A stretch of 64,000 bases of DNA from Burhinus oedicnemus (Eukaryota > Chordata > Aves > Charadriiformes > Burhinidae), in assembly GCA_008921705.1 (NCBI GenBank), contig VFFE01007510.1, positions 923,947 through 987,946 of the forward strand, in the 5' to 3' direction. A program made the translations under genes and the position numbers. The notes under the pieces were generated by a model. The model made no database searches. It was not told where the DNA came from and was given only the letters and a program-made list of their open reading frames with translations. Of this stretch, positions 15,101 to 27,100 are shown in pieces. Positions within the stretch are counted from its first letter, which is position 1. Each line of letters opens with the position of its first letter.

Positions 15101-18100
15101 TAAAATTCATTGTTAAAACCGTGAATTAGTTTTGGCACTGTATATAAGGGATGTAACTAGAAAATCCAGACAGATATATTTATAGTGATTTTTTTTCTTG
15201 TTTTTTTCTTGTCTATCCCTGAATCAAATGTGTTGTGTTTACAGGACATGAAGAAATTTGAAGCTGAGCTGAGAGCCCTGCAGGCTGCTCTGGAGCAAGC
15301 GCAAGCCACACTCACCTCTCCGGAGCTCGGACATTTGAGCTTGAAAGAGCAACTTTCTCACAGACAGGTAAAAGGCCAGGACCTCAAAGTTAGCACTTGA
15401 GTAGTGTGAGCTTACACAAAGAATAATGAATTCTGGTGAGACAGATTGTGGTGTTTCTTAGGTGGGTCATCATTTCAGAGTCTAGCTCCAAATTACAGCC
15501 AAAAGAATAAGAGATAGAGTGGAAAAAATCATTCCCTCAAAGGGAATTGTTGAAGTATAATCCATGATGAATCTGTTCTCAGGTTGATGCAATTCTGAGA
15601 AATGTGCATCCTAATCCATACTACTACTACTACTAAAGCTCAGTTCTTATCCAGTGCTTTTCATCAACAGGTTCTTAAAGTACTTCCAAAGGAAGTCTAG
15701 GTTGTTATCACCGTTTTACAGATAGAGATGCAATGAGATAGCGTGTTGCTAGCTTCCCCAATAATCAACTGGAAAGCTAAGAGAAAATTAATTTTTCTAT
15801 GTTTAGTTGAATTACCTCCATAAGATACTGCTGCTTTCTGTATTGCACTTGGCCTACTGTAGAGATTTTCAGTTTGTTATTTTTAGTCTCAGTCTCACAA
15901 CAAGAAAAATAACCCAAGTTATAGCTTTCTGAGTTGCTTAAGAAATATTTCTTGCTGCAAGCTAATAGAGAGATTTAACTGTCTTAGTCTGCCAGTGAAA
16001 ACTAAACGTCAACAGGTCCACTTTAGGATTAAAACCTGCAGAAAAACATATGGATGAAAGGTAAATTTGCAGAGCTTTCCCTTTTGATTAAAATATACAG
16101 TCTTTATTCTAGGCACTTGCAGCCAAATTTCAGAATGTGGCGTTGAAAAGTGTAAGTGAAACACATCACCCGCTGTAAGAGTAAAGGAATACAGAGTTTA
16201 CAGTGTTGTTTACATGTATTCTTTGTCCTCGTTCTAGCAGATCTCACAGTATGACTTTCTTTTGTACAGAAAGGGGCTGTAGCCCCTGCCCACCTGTTTC
16301 ACCAGACCAGAGAGGGGGTCTTGGAGAACACCTGGCTGGCATGCACCCCCCAGGGTACCTCTGGGTGCCAATTGCACAATAAAGACACCCTTTGCCAGCA
16401 GTGTGGGGCCTGCCAGAGGAGAGGCCTCCCCAGTGATGTCCGAGGAATAGGTCATTATACCAAATTTCTGGTTAGATTGTCCACCATATGTCATGGAGGC
16501 ACAGAATTAAAGAGCAAACCACAATCTTCTCATCAGTATGCGCTCCAGACCCACTTAGCTATCTTTCTGCATAGGGTACAGGAGAAGGGAGATGAGGAGT
16601 CTCTTTAACCCTGTGTACCACGTATGTTGTGTAGCTGATTTATATCTATTGAACTTAAAATCTTTTTCTAATGTGCTAAGGCCCTTTTCATCAACTTTGC
16701 CTTTTCCTTTTTTTTTTTTTTAATTGTTTTTCTTTTTCTGTCTGTGAATATATTGAATTCTCCCCCGATGAAGATAAAAAGAATGCTGATCAAATCTCTT
16801 CTCCAGTCCTTGCACTTAGACCTGTCTCATGCATATGAACTGACAGCTTGAATGGACGTTGTGAACAGAATAGAGACTATTAACAAAGGCACCCAGCACA
16901 TGATTATTCAAAGGAAAAGATTTCTGTGTAGCTGTGTTTCTTTCTGTTTGAATTTTAAGCAACATTTTCAGACATGGTTTGTATTTTCGAAGGAAGACTG
17001 TAAACACTACCGGATTCATTTGCTGGTTTGAAAACGTGCTTCTGTGTCTTAGCAGGGAGTCCCACTTAGATTTCAACATTAAAATAGGTGTATACATAAA
17101 TGACTCCTATGCTGCTTTGATTTGTGGATTTTGTAAGGATATTTTTTTCAAGTATGTTAACACAAATATTTTTGTACTTAATAGGTACTACTATGCTTTT
17201 TCATGAATTATTTTTATTTCTATGGGCTTTTTGCTTAACTAGTATTTAAAAGAATGCTCATTTCAGAATTAGCAGCTCCAGACAAAGTGTATCCTGATTA
17301 TATTCAGTATAGAAAATTAGTGCTTGAACTCTTCATTATTTTTCTTTTGCTGCATGAAACGGTCTGGGAGTTCTGCGAAACTGGTTTATTGTGGCACTGA
17401 CTTTGTTTCTAGCATCTGTTGTCTGAAATGGAGTCACTGAAGCCAAAAGTTCACGCGGTACAAGTCTGTCAGAGCGCCCTGAGGATTCCTGAAGAGGTGG
17501 TCACCGGCCTGCCAATGTGCCACAGTGCCCTTCGGCTCCAGGAGGAGGCCAGCCGCCTGCAGCACACTGCCATTCAGCAGTGCAACATCATGCAGGCAAG
17601 TGCCACTCCATCCCATGAATTACTCTGAGTGACTTGAACAGTGCCATACAAACGGTGACAAAAACAGAATTTCATATCTCTGTGCATTCCTTTTTTCCGT
17701 GTAGTACCATTAGGAGGTTCCCCACTGAGTTTTAGTCATTTCTGACTCCATGTTTTGGGGATTTTAACATCCATAATCATGTTAATTGTTGATTTACTCA
17801 TCAGACTCTCCTCTCTGTTCTCTCCTTGATCTTGCTACGTTTTTTGTAATGCTGTTAGGATTAACTAGAGAAATAGCTAATGTACAGTTTTATGCAGGTT
17901 TATTTTACAATATATATTGTCAGTTAATGAAATTAATATATCATTATAACATCAACAGCTTATAATGATTGCATAAAAACTATTCAGTTAATTAAATACC
18001 TTTCTAGGATAAAGATAATGATTTTTTTCCCTCTTTATTTAAAATTTATGTATATATTTGCTTTCTGATTTTGGAATCATTCAGCATCTATTAAATTCGC

Positions 18101-21100
18101 ATTTTCAAGTATTGCTAAATACAAGAAAACTAGGTTTTATTTGATTGTTTGAATTCATACCTAAACATATTAAAGATATTTCCAAAGAAGAGAATAAGCT
18201 TTTCTTTCCTGCTATTTAGTGATAGAAAATACATAGTGAGCTAGGGTACAACTACAGAGTTCGAAGTTAGATAACAGTAGAGACTTTCCATGATTAAGGA
18301 TACTTAATGATACTTTAGTACAAGGAAGGATACAATGTCACACTGAAAAGTTTTAAAAACAGGTTAGACAAACTGCTGGTGAATCTGTGATAGAACTGAT
18401 ACCACAATGGTAGGATAATGGTCTGAATCAATCTTCATAATGCTCTCCCATTTGTATTTTCTGTAAAATCTAGCTTTTTCATATAGTCTTTCCACTTCAT
18501 AAATGGAGACTTGAAGTGAAAAAGCAGATGAAAATGCTTTATGGTAAAACCATGAGACTAGACAATGCTGTCTTTTGGTGGGTATGTTTGGTGCAGATGC
18601 ATGTTGGAAGCAGAAGTTCTAGCTCCTTATATTGGATATCGAAAACATCGTGTTATGTGAACTGTTTTTTTGGAAATAGTTAAATAAATGAAACCATTGA
18701 ATTCATCGCAGTTCATGATATTTCTGAATGGACTTTTTCCTGACTATATTCCTGCTTTGTGTATCCAGATGCAAGTGCCAGATAGATGTAAGTTTGGTCC
18801 AGTTCAGAAGGGACATCAGTCATGCTTGGACTAAGTAAATATTTATTTTCATGTAGACACTCAATTATTTTTTTTTTCCCCTCTCTAGGAAGCAGTGGTT
18901 CAGTATGAGCAATATGAGCAAGAAATGAAACACTTACAGCAAATGATAGAGAGCGCCCACCATGAGATCGAAGACAAGCCAATAACAACCGGCAACATCC
19001 AGGAACTCCAGGTCCAGATTTCACGCCATGAGGTAGGAGAGCCGAACTGCAACAACATGGGCTCAATGGCAGCTCATTGACCCAAAAAACTTTTCATAAG
19101 CAAGTCATAAAATAGCCGAGTGGCTTTTCAGACTTGCTCAAGGCTAGTTGAGCGGGTAGACTAAATAACAGGTAAGAAACTCATGCTGTTGGTACAGTGT
19201 GGAGCATTCACTTGTTTATTCAGTTAGATGTGTCCTAATCTCCAGGAAACATTGTGACAAATGAAAGCATTGCATAATTAAGGGACAGTTAACATAAGTA
19301 CTTGACTGAGAAGCATCCCAGAAGTCAATGTTGAGCAGCTGGTCAGGTGATCCTTATAGAATCATAGAATCATGAAATAGTTAGAGTTGGAAGGGACCTT
19401 AAAGATCTAGTTCCAACCTCTCTGCCATGGGCAGGGACACCTTCCACTAGACTGGGTTGCTCAAAGCCCCATCCAACCTGGCCTTGAACACCTCCAGGGA
19501 TGGGGCATCCACAACTTCTCTAGGCAACCTGTTCCAGTGTCTCACCACCCTCAGAGTAAAGGATTTCTTCTTAACATCTAATGTAAATGTACCTTCTTCC
19601 AGTTTAAAACTGTTACCCCTTGTACTATCACTACACTCCCTGATAAAGGGTCCCTCCCCATCTTTCCTGTAGGCCCCCTTTAAGTACTGGAAGGCTGCTC
19701 TAAGGTCTCCCTGGAGCCTTCTCTTCTCCAGGCTGAACAACTCCAACTCTCTCAGCCTGTCCTCATAGAAGAGGTGCTCTAATCCATTGATCATCTTCAT
19801 GGCCCTCCTCTGGATCCACTCCAACAGGTCCATGTCCTTCTTATGTTGGGGACCCCAGAGCTGGAAACAGTATTCCAGGTGGGGTCTCACCAGAGCAAAG
19901 CAGAGGGGCAGAATCGCCTCCCTCGCCCTGCTGGCCATGCTTCTTTTGATGCAGGATACGGTTGGCTTTCTGGGCTGCAAGTGCACATTGACGGCTCCTG
20001 TTGAGCTTCTCATCTACCAAGACCCTTAAGTCCTTCTCCCCAGGGCTGGTCTCTGCCCAGCCTGTACTGGTGCTTGGGATTGCCCTGACCCACATGCAGG
20101 ACCTTGCCCTTGGCCTTGTTGAGCTATGTGAGGTTGGCACAGGCCCACCTCTCAAGCCTGTCCAAGTCCCTCTGGATGGCATCCCTTCCCTCCAGTGTGT
20201 CAACCACACCACACAGCTTGGTGTTGTCGCCAAACTTGTTGAGGGTGCACTCAGTCCCAACATCCATGTTGCCAGCAAAGATGTTAAACAGCACCAGTCC
20301 CAGTACCGACCTGTGACGAGCACCACTCGTTGCTGATCATCACTTGGACATATCTCCTAAAGTACTTACTCATTTCTACCCCAGTAACATTCTGTAAAAG
20401 AACACCAAGGGACTTACATCACATGAAAACCACAGTAGATTTGGAGGAAAACTCTGCAACATTCACTTTAAAGGCTCCTTTTAAAGTCATTGTTGGGAAG
20501 AGTTTTGTCCTGTGGAGTTACAGATCCTGCCCTCAAACTCATTGATCTTCAGCCCTCGAAGGAATCGAGATAGTCTCTGTGCAGCCTTCTCGCTGTGCTG
20601 GCATGGGAGCTCCTGAGCCCCTTTCCCCTTCCCCTGTCTGTTGTGTATTTGTTGGGATAAAAAATGCACCGTTGAACTCTGTGTGTCACTTTTGGCACCA
20701 GATGGCACCGTTTCTCTACTGCTGAATTAAAAGCTGTCTGTGCTATTATGTGCTATAACCTTGTTATATGTGTTGCTCATTTTCTATCCAGTTGTTACAA
20801 AATTATTTAGTACAAAAGCAGAGCAGTTTGCTTAAACCAACACTTCTGGTTTTTTAGTACTGCATTAAAAATGCTACTATTCTCTGTTCAAATGTTCTGG
20901 AACAGCAAATGTGTGATATCAGCAATGCAGGGTTATATTGCTGCAGGAAGGAATTAAAAATGGGACAGCTTGAAGTGTCATCTGCATTTGAACAAATTTT
21001 GTAGCTAGGAGTCCTTCTAAATGTCTGCAGGAAGGCAGCAGCTTTACTGTCTTGCGCATGTTGGGATCAACCGGAGTGGACAGGTTTCATACTTGCAAGT

Positions 21101-24100
21101 ATTCCATGTTTAGGGGTAAGGAGTTTTAAAAGGCTGAGAAATGTGTATTTTTGGCTCATATTTTGTCTGCTAAATACCTGTGGAAAAGCGTAGCATAAAG
21201 GGGGGATTATATTGAACCCTGTGTTATTATACTACTTCAAAAGGCAAGTCCGTCAAGTTGCTTGTTACATGTGTTGTTGTTTTAAGAAAGCATGTTACCA
21301 GATTCCCTGTTGTAGCCTGCATGAACAAGAAATTAAAGGGGCATTTCTAGTGGCTATATTTAGAATTAAAATAAGAGGAAGAAAATAGAAGGAAAGTACA
21401 TCCTGATTTGTAGGAAGCTTGTATTAATATGCATGTATGTAACTGGTTATACTCTAGAGCTATGTTTTCTGAACTGTGGTTGTTTAGACTTTTAGATAAG
21501 AATGTGGGCAAGTATCTCCATACTTGTGAATTATTTTAATGGATGATACAGTACCTCATAGGACATGGCTATTATAAGTTGCTTTATTTTTTTCACAATA
21601 ACATTCTTGCCTCCTTTGCCTTTTCTTTGTTTTCAGTTGAGAGGTATGTTAGATACTCAGTGCATTGGACGTTAGTGCCACAAATGTTATTGCATCTCAG
21701 TAATATTGGTGGAGTTTAGTGAGTGTATTGAATGACAATAATTCCCCACTAAGCCCTGGAGATGTCATTCATTGAGTACTAGTGAATGACTGATACTTGC
21801 CAATCAGAGCAGATAACTATTTCAGCTGCTAGACATTAAAGTTATGGCTTGATTTGATTGCAGTTTGGTTTGTGATTGATCTAATTGATGTTTTATACTC
21901 AAGACTTTGCCTAGTCTCCAAGGTAAGCTTTGGAGCTCCAAGAGAGCTCCTTTTATTGCTAACATGACAGACAGTGACCAGGTACCTCTGAAACCCGGGC
22001 AGTAAAGTGTCATCCTCAGTCTTTGTTCTGCTTCCATTTCTAACCCTGTATTTCTCGCTATGACTGTTCTGATTTTGAGGAAGCAGTTCCCTGAAAATGT
22101 TACACAACCAAAATAAAATTTTAATTTTACTAGCCTGAAGCTGAACTTTTTAAAAGATACTGTAATTATTTGCTATTATACCTACTAGATCTTGCAACTT
22201 CTGTTGCTATTTTTCCGTGAAAACTTGTGTTTGTTGAAGAAATAGAAGCAGATATTATAAAAATAAAGCAGAAACATATATTTGAATGAATAATCACTGA
22301 TTTAGCAGGCAAGCTTAAACAAATGTTTTCACTTTCCAGATCAAAATTCTGTCATGTTACTGAGAGTCTAGGGAGACAGGAACAATAGCTTTGGCAGAAA
22401 TGTGAAAATTTTCCACCATTTTTTATTTTAAGTGTATTAATTGAAATCTTTGAAACTGGACGCTGTGCAGGGTAGGAGAGAAGTTGGTTTCTAAAGCTAT
22501 TCATTTCCATCTTTCTTCTCTGACTGAAGTCAAACTTGTGATAGTGTTTGGCCATGCAGATAGACCATTTCATAGCAACAAAACCCAGTAATTTAAAATA
22601 TACTCTGCTTTAGGCCAGATCCCCCAGCTCTTTTTAAAGAAAGTTTAGTACTGTGTGCAGCTCAGCTTTTAATTCTGAAGACTTACACAAAACCAAAACG
22701 AGATTAAAATAGAGCTTATCCAAACACTGGCAAAAAGTGATCCAGTCTGCATTTAGTCTTATTCCGGCAGTGATTGTTCATATCACATTTGATCTTGTTA
22801 GACCCTGTGAGTTATTGTCTGAACAATTCATTCTTTCTGGTGAGAGCTGAATGGGGCATTTTTTACAGTTGTGGTTACCACATGACCTCATTTCCATGGC
22901 ACGCGCTATGTGGAGAAGCTTCATCTTCCTCAGATAAATGGAAATAGAACAGGGGGGGAAAGAAAAAAAAAAAAAAAAAGTAAGAGGGAAGAGGGAGAGA
23001 CGTTCCCCTTTGCTGCAGTCTGAGGCTTATGGGCTTCGTGTCAGGCTCGGGCTGGATGCAAGCGCGAGGTGTTCCCCCCCCCTTCTGCACTGATCACGCA
23101 CGCAGAGCCTTTCGCAGCACTTTTCCGCTTTCGCTTCAAAGCTGTCCGCTCCGCGCTTCAGCTGGGCAGCCAGACGCAGCCCGACTCGTTCCCTCCGCTG
23201 TCAACATCCTGCTTGTCAGCTGCTGCGGCGGCTGCTGCGGGGCTTCTGAGAGGCAGCCCTATGATGTTATTGGCTGGGCTCGGAGGGGAGAGCTTGCCTT
23301 CGCCGCGGAAGCTGCAAAGCTGCAGGTCCTGTGGCCTTTATTGGCTGCCTCTGCATTACAGGAAAACAAAAACAACAAAAAAAGACATGTTTCCTCAGGA
23401 GCTGGCTCAGAAGATCAAAGGATACCAGGAGCAAATTGCTTCTTTGAATTCGAAGTGCAAGATGCTGACAATGAAAGCAAAACATGCCACCATGCTGCTG
23501 ACGGTGACAGAAGTGGAGGGGCTTTCAGAGGGAATGGAGGAGCTGGATTCAGACCTGCTTCCAGCACACCCTGCTCATCCCTCGGTGGTTATGGTAAGGA
23601 GCACGTCGGTCTCGGTACTGTTTATCCGAGCTGCTCGCTTTTGCGTCGTTGCAACACTCCTGTGTAGCAAATTGCCGCAGCTCACATCTACGTTTTGCTT
23701 TTGAAATGGCTGGAGCGTGGCAAACCGAAAGAGCTGCAGCTTCCCCTTACTGTATTTTGCTTTATATGGGTTTTCCAGACTTGTTGATAAAGGATGAAGT
23801 TATTTAACAGACAAATACTAGTGGAAGTTGTCTGTAATAAGATGCAAATGTCGTGCTTTTTCATACCTGTCAGCGCACAAGAGCAAATGCTAAAAAAACT
23901 ACCGAATTGCAGGATAAAACCAGAACAAATATTATTTTGTAACATGTTGCAGTGTATAGGTGTTACACACCATATTTTTAAAGCTCTTGTCTTAAAATGT
24001 TGATGGGATAATTGACAGTATGCTGCTATATTCTCAGATGAGAGCGTTGGAAATGAAAGCTGACTAATTACTGCCATAGGCCTCATATTTGAATTACTCT

Positions 24101-27100
24101 GCTTTTGATTGTTTCTAATTGGGTCTCATAACAAGCGTACTGCTGATGCTGTTGGGGTCTTTATCTGAGTGAAAATAGAGTGTGGATTTCAGGATTTATC
24201 ACTGTATAACAGCATTGGGGAAGTAAGAAAAATATGTTGCTACTGGATTGTGTGTATTTTAGCTTTTAAGTCTATTCCTTGTTGTTCTAAGCAGGCCTGG
24301 GTACTGAGGCCAATACTGCATTATTCTGTAGCTCTCCATAGAATTTCTATATGCAGCGGTAATTGTATTAGAAGACCTTTATGCAAACGCTAATTTGTTA
24401 TTACTGAGTTGCTTCCTATACATTTTCTTTTAAATTCATCGGGGGACAGGAGAGGATGTTCATACTGAAGTATGACAAGTAAATGAGACTATTAGTTGAA
24501 CCAGATTTTTAAGCTGATAAATGTAAGTGTTAAATATGCCTAAATAATGTCATGGTAATTCTGGCCGTGTGTTGTTTTTCTTGCTTTGATCTCAATCTAA
24601 GTCAAACCAAAGTTGAGGTAACTGATTTTCTTCCTGTGCTCTGGGGTTGCTTTTCCTGTGGCAGATGACTGCTGGTCGCTGTCACACGCTACTCTCCCCT
24701 GTCACTGAGGAGTCTGGGGAGGAGGGAACCAACAGTGAGATTTCTTCTCCACCTGCCTGTCGCTCTCCCTCACCTGTGGCTAATACAGATGCTTCTGTTA
24801 ACCAGGTACCTTCCTCTTGGCATTCATTCAGCTTTTATCTCAGAGGCATGCATGGTTCCATTCCACAGGTGTTTTATTTAATCCTCCGAGAGAATATTTA
24901 CCTATAGCTCCAAGGATCTGGGGCTTAACCTCTGACCTAACTGAACCTTCAGGTTCTAGTCCAAAATGAATACAAATATTGACTTCTGAGTTTAAAATGT
25001 ATAAATTTGGTATTACAGCTATTCACTATTTTTAAAAATATTTTTTAAGTGACAATTACAAAGCTCTTCCATGTCACTACTATTTTCTGTTTATACCCTA
25101 ATTTTATTTTCACAGTAGTACTGAATGGAATCTTGCATCCTGAGGAGAAAATGCAATTTTGTACTGCCATAATAAAACATTGCATCACATTGATATACGT
25201 CTATCTTACAGTATCATTGGCATTGTAGCATTGAAGCCATAGTCTGATAACTTTCGCTTCAAACCATTTCAAGTATTAACTTTCATGTATTTTTTTCATG
25301 TATTGTTCATTCCATACTTTCAGTGACAGTCTATTTCAGATGCTAATGAGGCAGATCAGTGAAATTGCTAAAGTTAGATTTTAAATCAAAACTGAGGACT
25401 CTGGCACTTCTAATAGGAACAGTGTACATCAGCATTGATTAAAATGTGAGCAATGAACTAGCTCATTGAGCGTCACGCACATGAAGACACACATAAAATG
25501 TTATACTTTAGAAGCTTAGAAATGAGCCTTAGAAGCAGTCACCACTTCACTGCATTCACCATGTCATACGTTTTGTGGTTGGTTGTTTGTTTTTTAATTT
25601 GTGGCTGCTTCCAAAATTGACCACTGCAGACATAACGGGTAGAAGGGTGTTGCATTGTGTTGCTGAGTAGAAATAGAGAAGCTTGAGCAAGTTGCCTACT
25701 AATTCCTTCTACTCATTTCAAAGATAAAGTTGTTAAATGTAAATGATTAATTTTCATGAACTGACATAAGAAAGAGAACTAAGGTAAGATAGTAAGAATA
25801 GTGACAAAATCTGCATGATAATAAAGTTATAAAGTTACTTTTGTAATTAGAAAGTTATGTAATGAAGGAGAAGTATTTTTCTAGTGTTCTGTCATTTCAG
25901 ATAATCAGAAATTTCCCAGTGAAGTTTACTTACAGTAGAAAGGTAGCTATATATTTCAGCACAAAAATCTTATGACAGTATTAATCAGTGAAAGAGTTAA
26001 AGGAGCGAGAGCAGCTTACTTTCTAATAAACAAATTCAGTGTCAGTTCATTACATTTCTCTGAAAAAGAAAAGAACAGATTAAGAGCTCTGATAATTCAA
26101 ATAATAAGGAAAATACAGTGAAATGCTGTTGGCCGCTTGCATCAAAATGCAAGTTTTAGAACCTGTGATTTACAGGGCAAAATTGAACAAAAAGATTGTC
26201 TTTCATTTAGCAGAAGATCCTTGAAAGAGATAAAATCGCTAGTGTTATAATAATGTAAAAAACTGACAGATGAAGGTTTCTTCAGTGTGGTTAATGTTGA
26301 AATGAACTGCACGTACTGAACAATAAGCGGAAGAACATTCCAAAATGCAGTGGTTTACTTACAAAATGCTTAGGTTCACACTCGCATGAGATTAAAACTT
26401 CTAAAGAAGCTATGAAACTGCCAGTGCTGATCATGATGAATGCCCAGGGAGACTTCAGGAAAGAAGGTTGGTTAAAAAAAAAAAAAATCTAGACAATAGT
26501 GAGTTGGGAGCTTAAATGTAAGTTGAAAATATTTTGTATTCAGTAAAAGACTCAGCAAAACTAATTTGGAAATGCTTTGGTTTAAAAAGCAGCCAGTGTT
26601 AAGAGAAATAATGTCTCATAGAAAGATAGCCTGCAAAGTACCAGAAAAACTTGTGAACAGGAACTCTAGAAAGCAAAGAATTACATTAATCTAGTCTTTG
26701 GAAAAATATTAAAAGCTCCTATGGAGAAAGGTGTTTTGGGGAGGGAAGGTTGAGTGTTAAGACTGTTTATAAATTCATCGCTAATAATCTATGTACAATC
26801 TTGCATCAGGGTTTCCTAGCATCTCTTCATGGTGAAATGTAGCTAGTCTGAACTGAGATATCTGTGCACTATTTTTACATTGCTAAGAAATAATGAAACT
26901 ACAGCCCAAATACCAAGTGCATATTAGTGGAAATATTTGTTCTATGTATTGAAATAGATTAAACCGAGACCATAAATACAAGAAAGCAACAGATCTAGCA
27001 CTGTTATAAGTTAACAGTTGCCCAGGTGCTTTGTTTTGTACTGAAACTCCTCTAAAAACAACTGGGGGGAGGAAGTGGGGAACAACTACAAAAATATTAA

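Noticed and set aside
19447..20326. Long minus-strand open frames (188 and 161 codons)
   Set aside because: They are remnants of the CR1 reverse transcriptase, not host genes.
23029..23667. 212-codon open frame over the CpG block in another frame
   Set aside because: It overlaps the conserved exon in the wrong frame. Long open frames are expected in GC-rich sequence.
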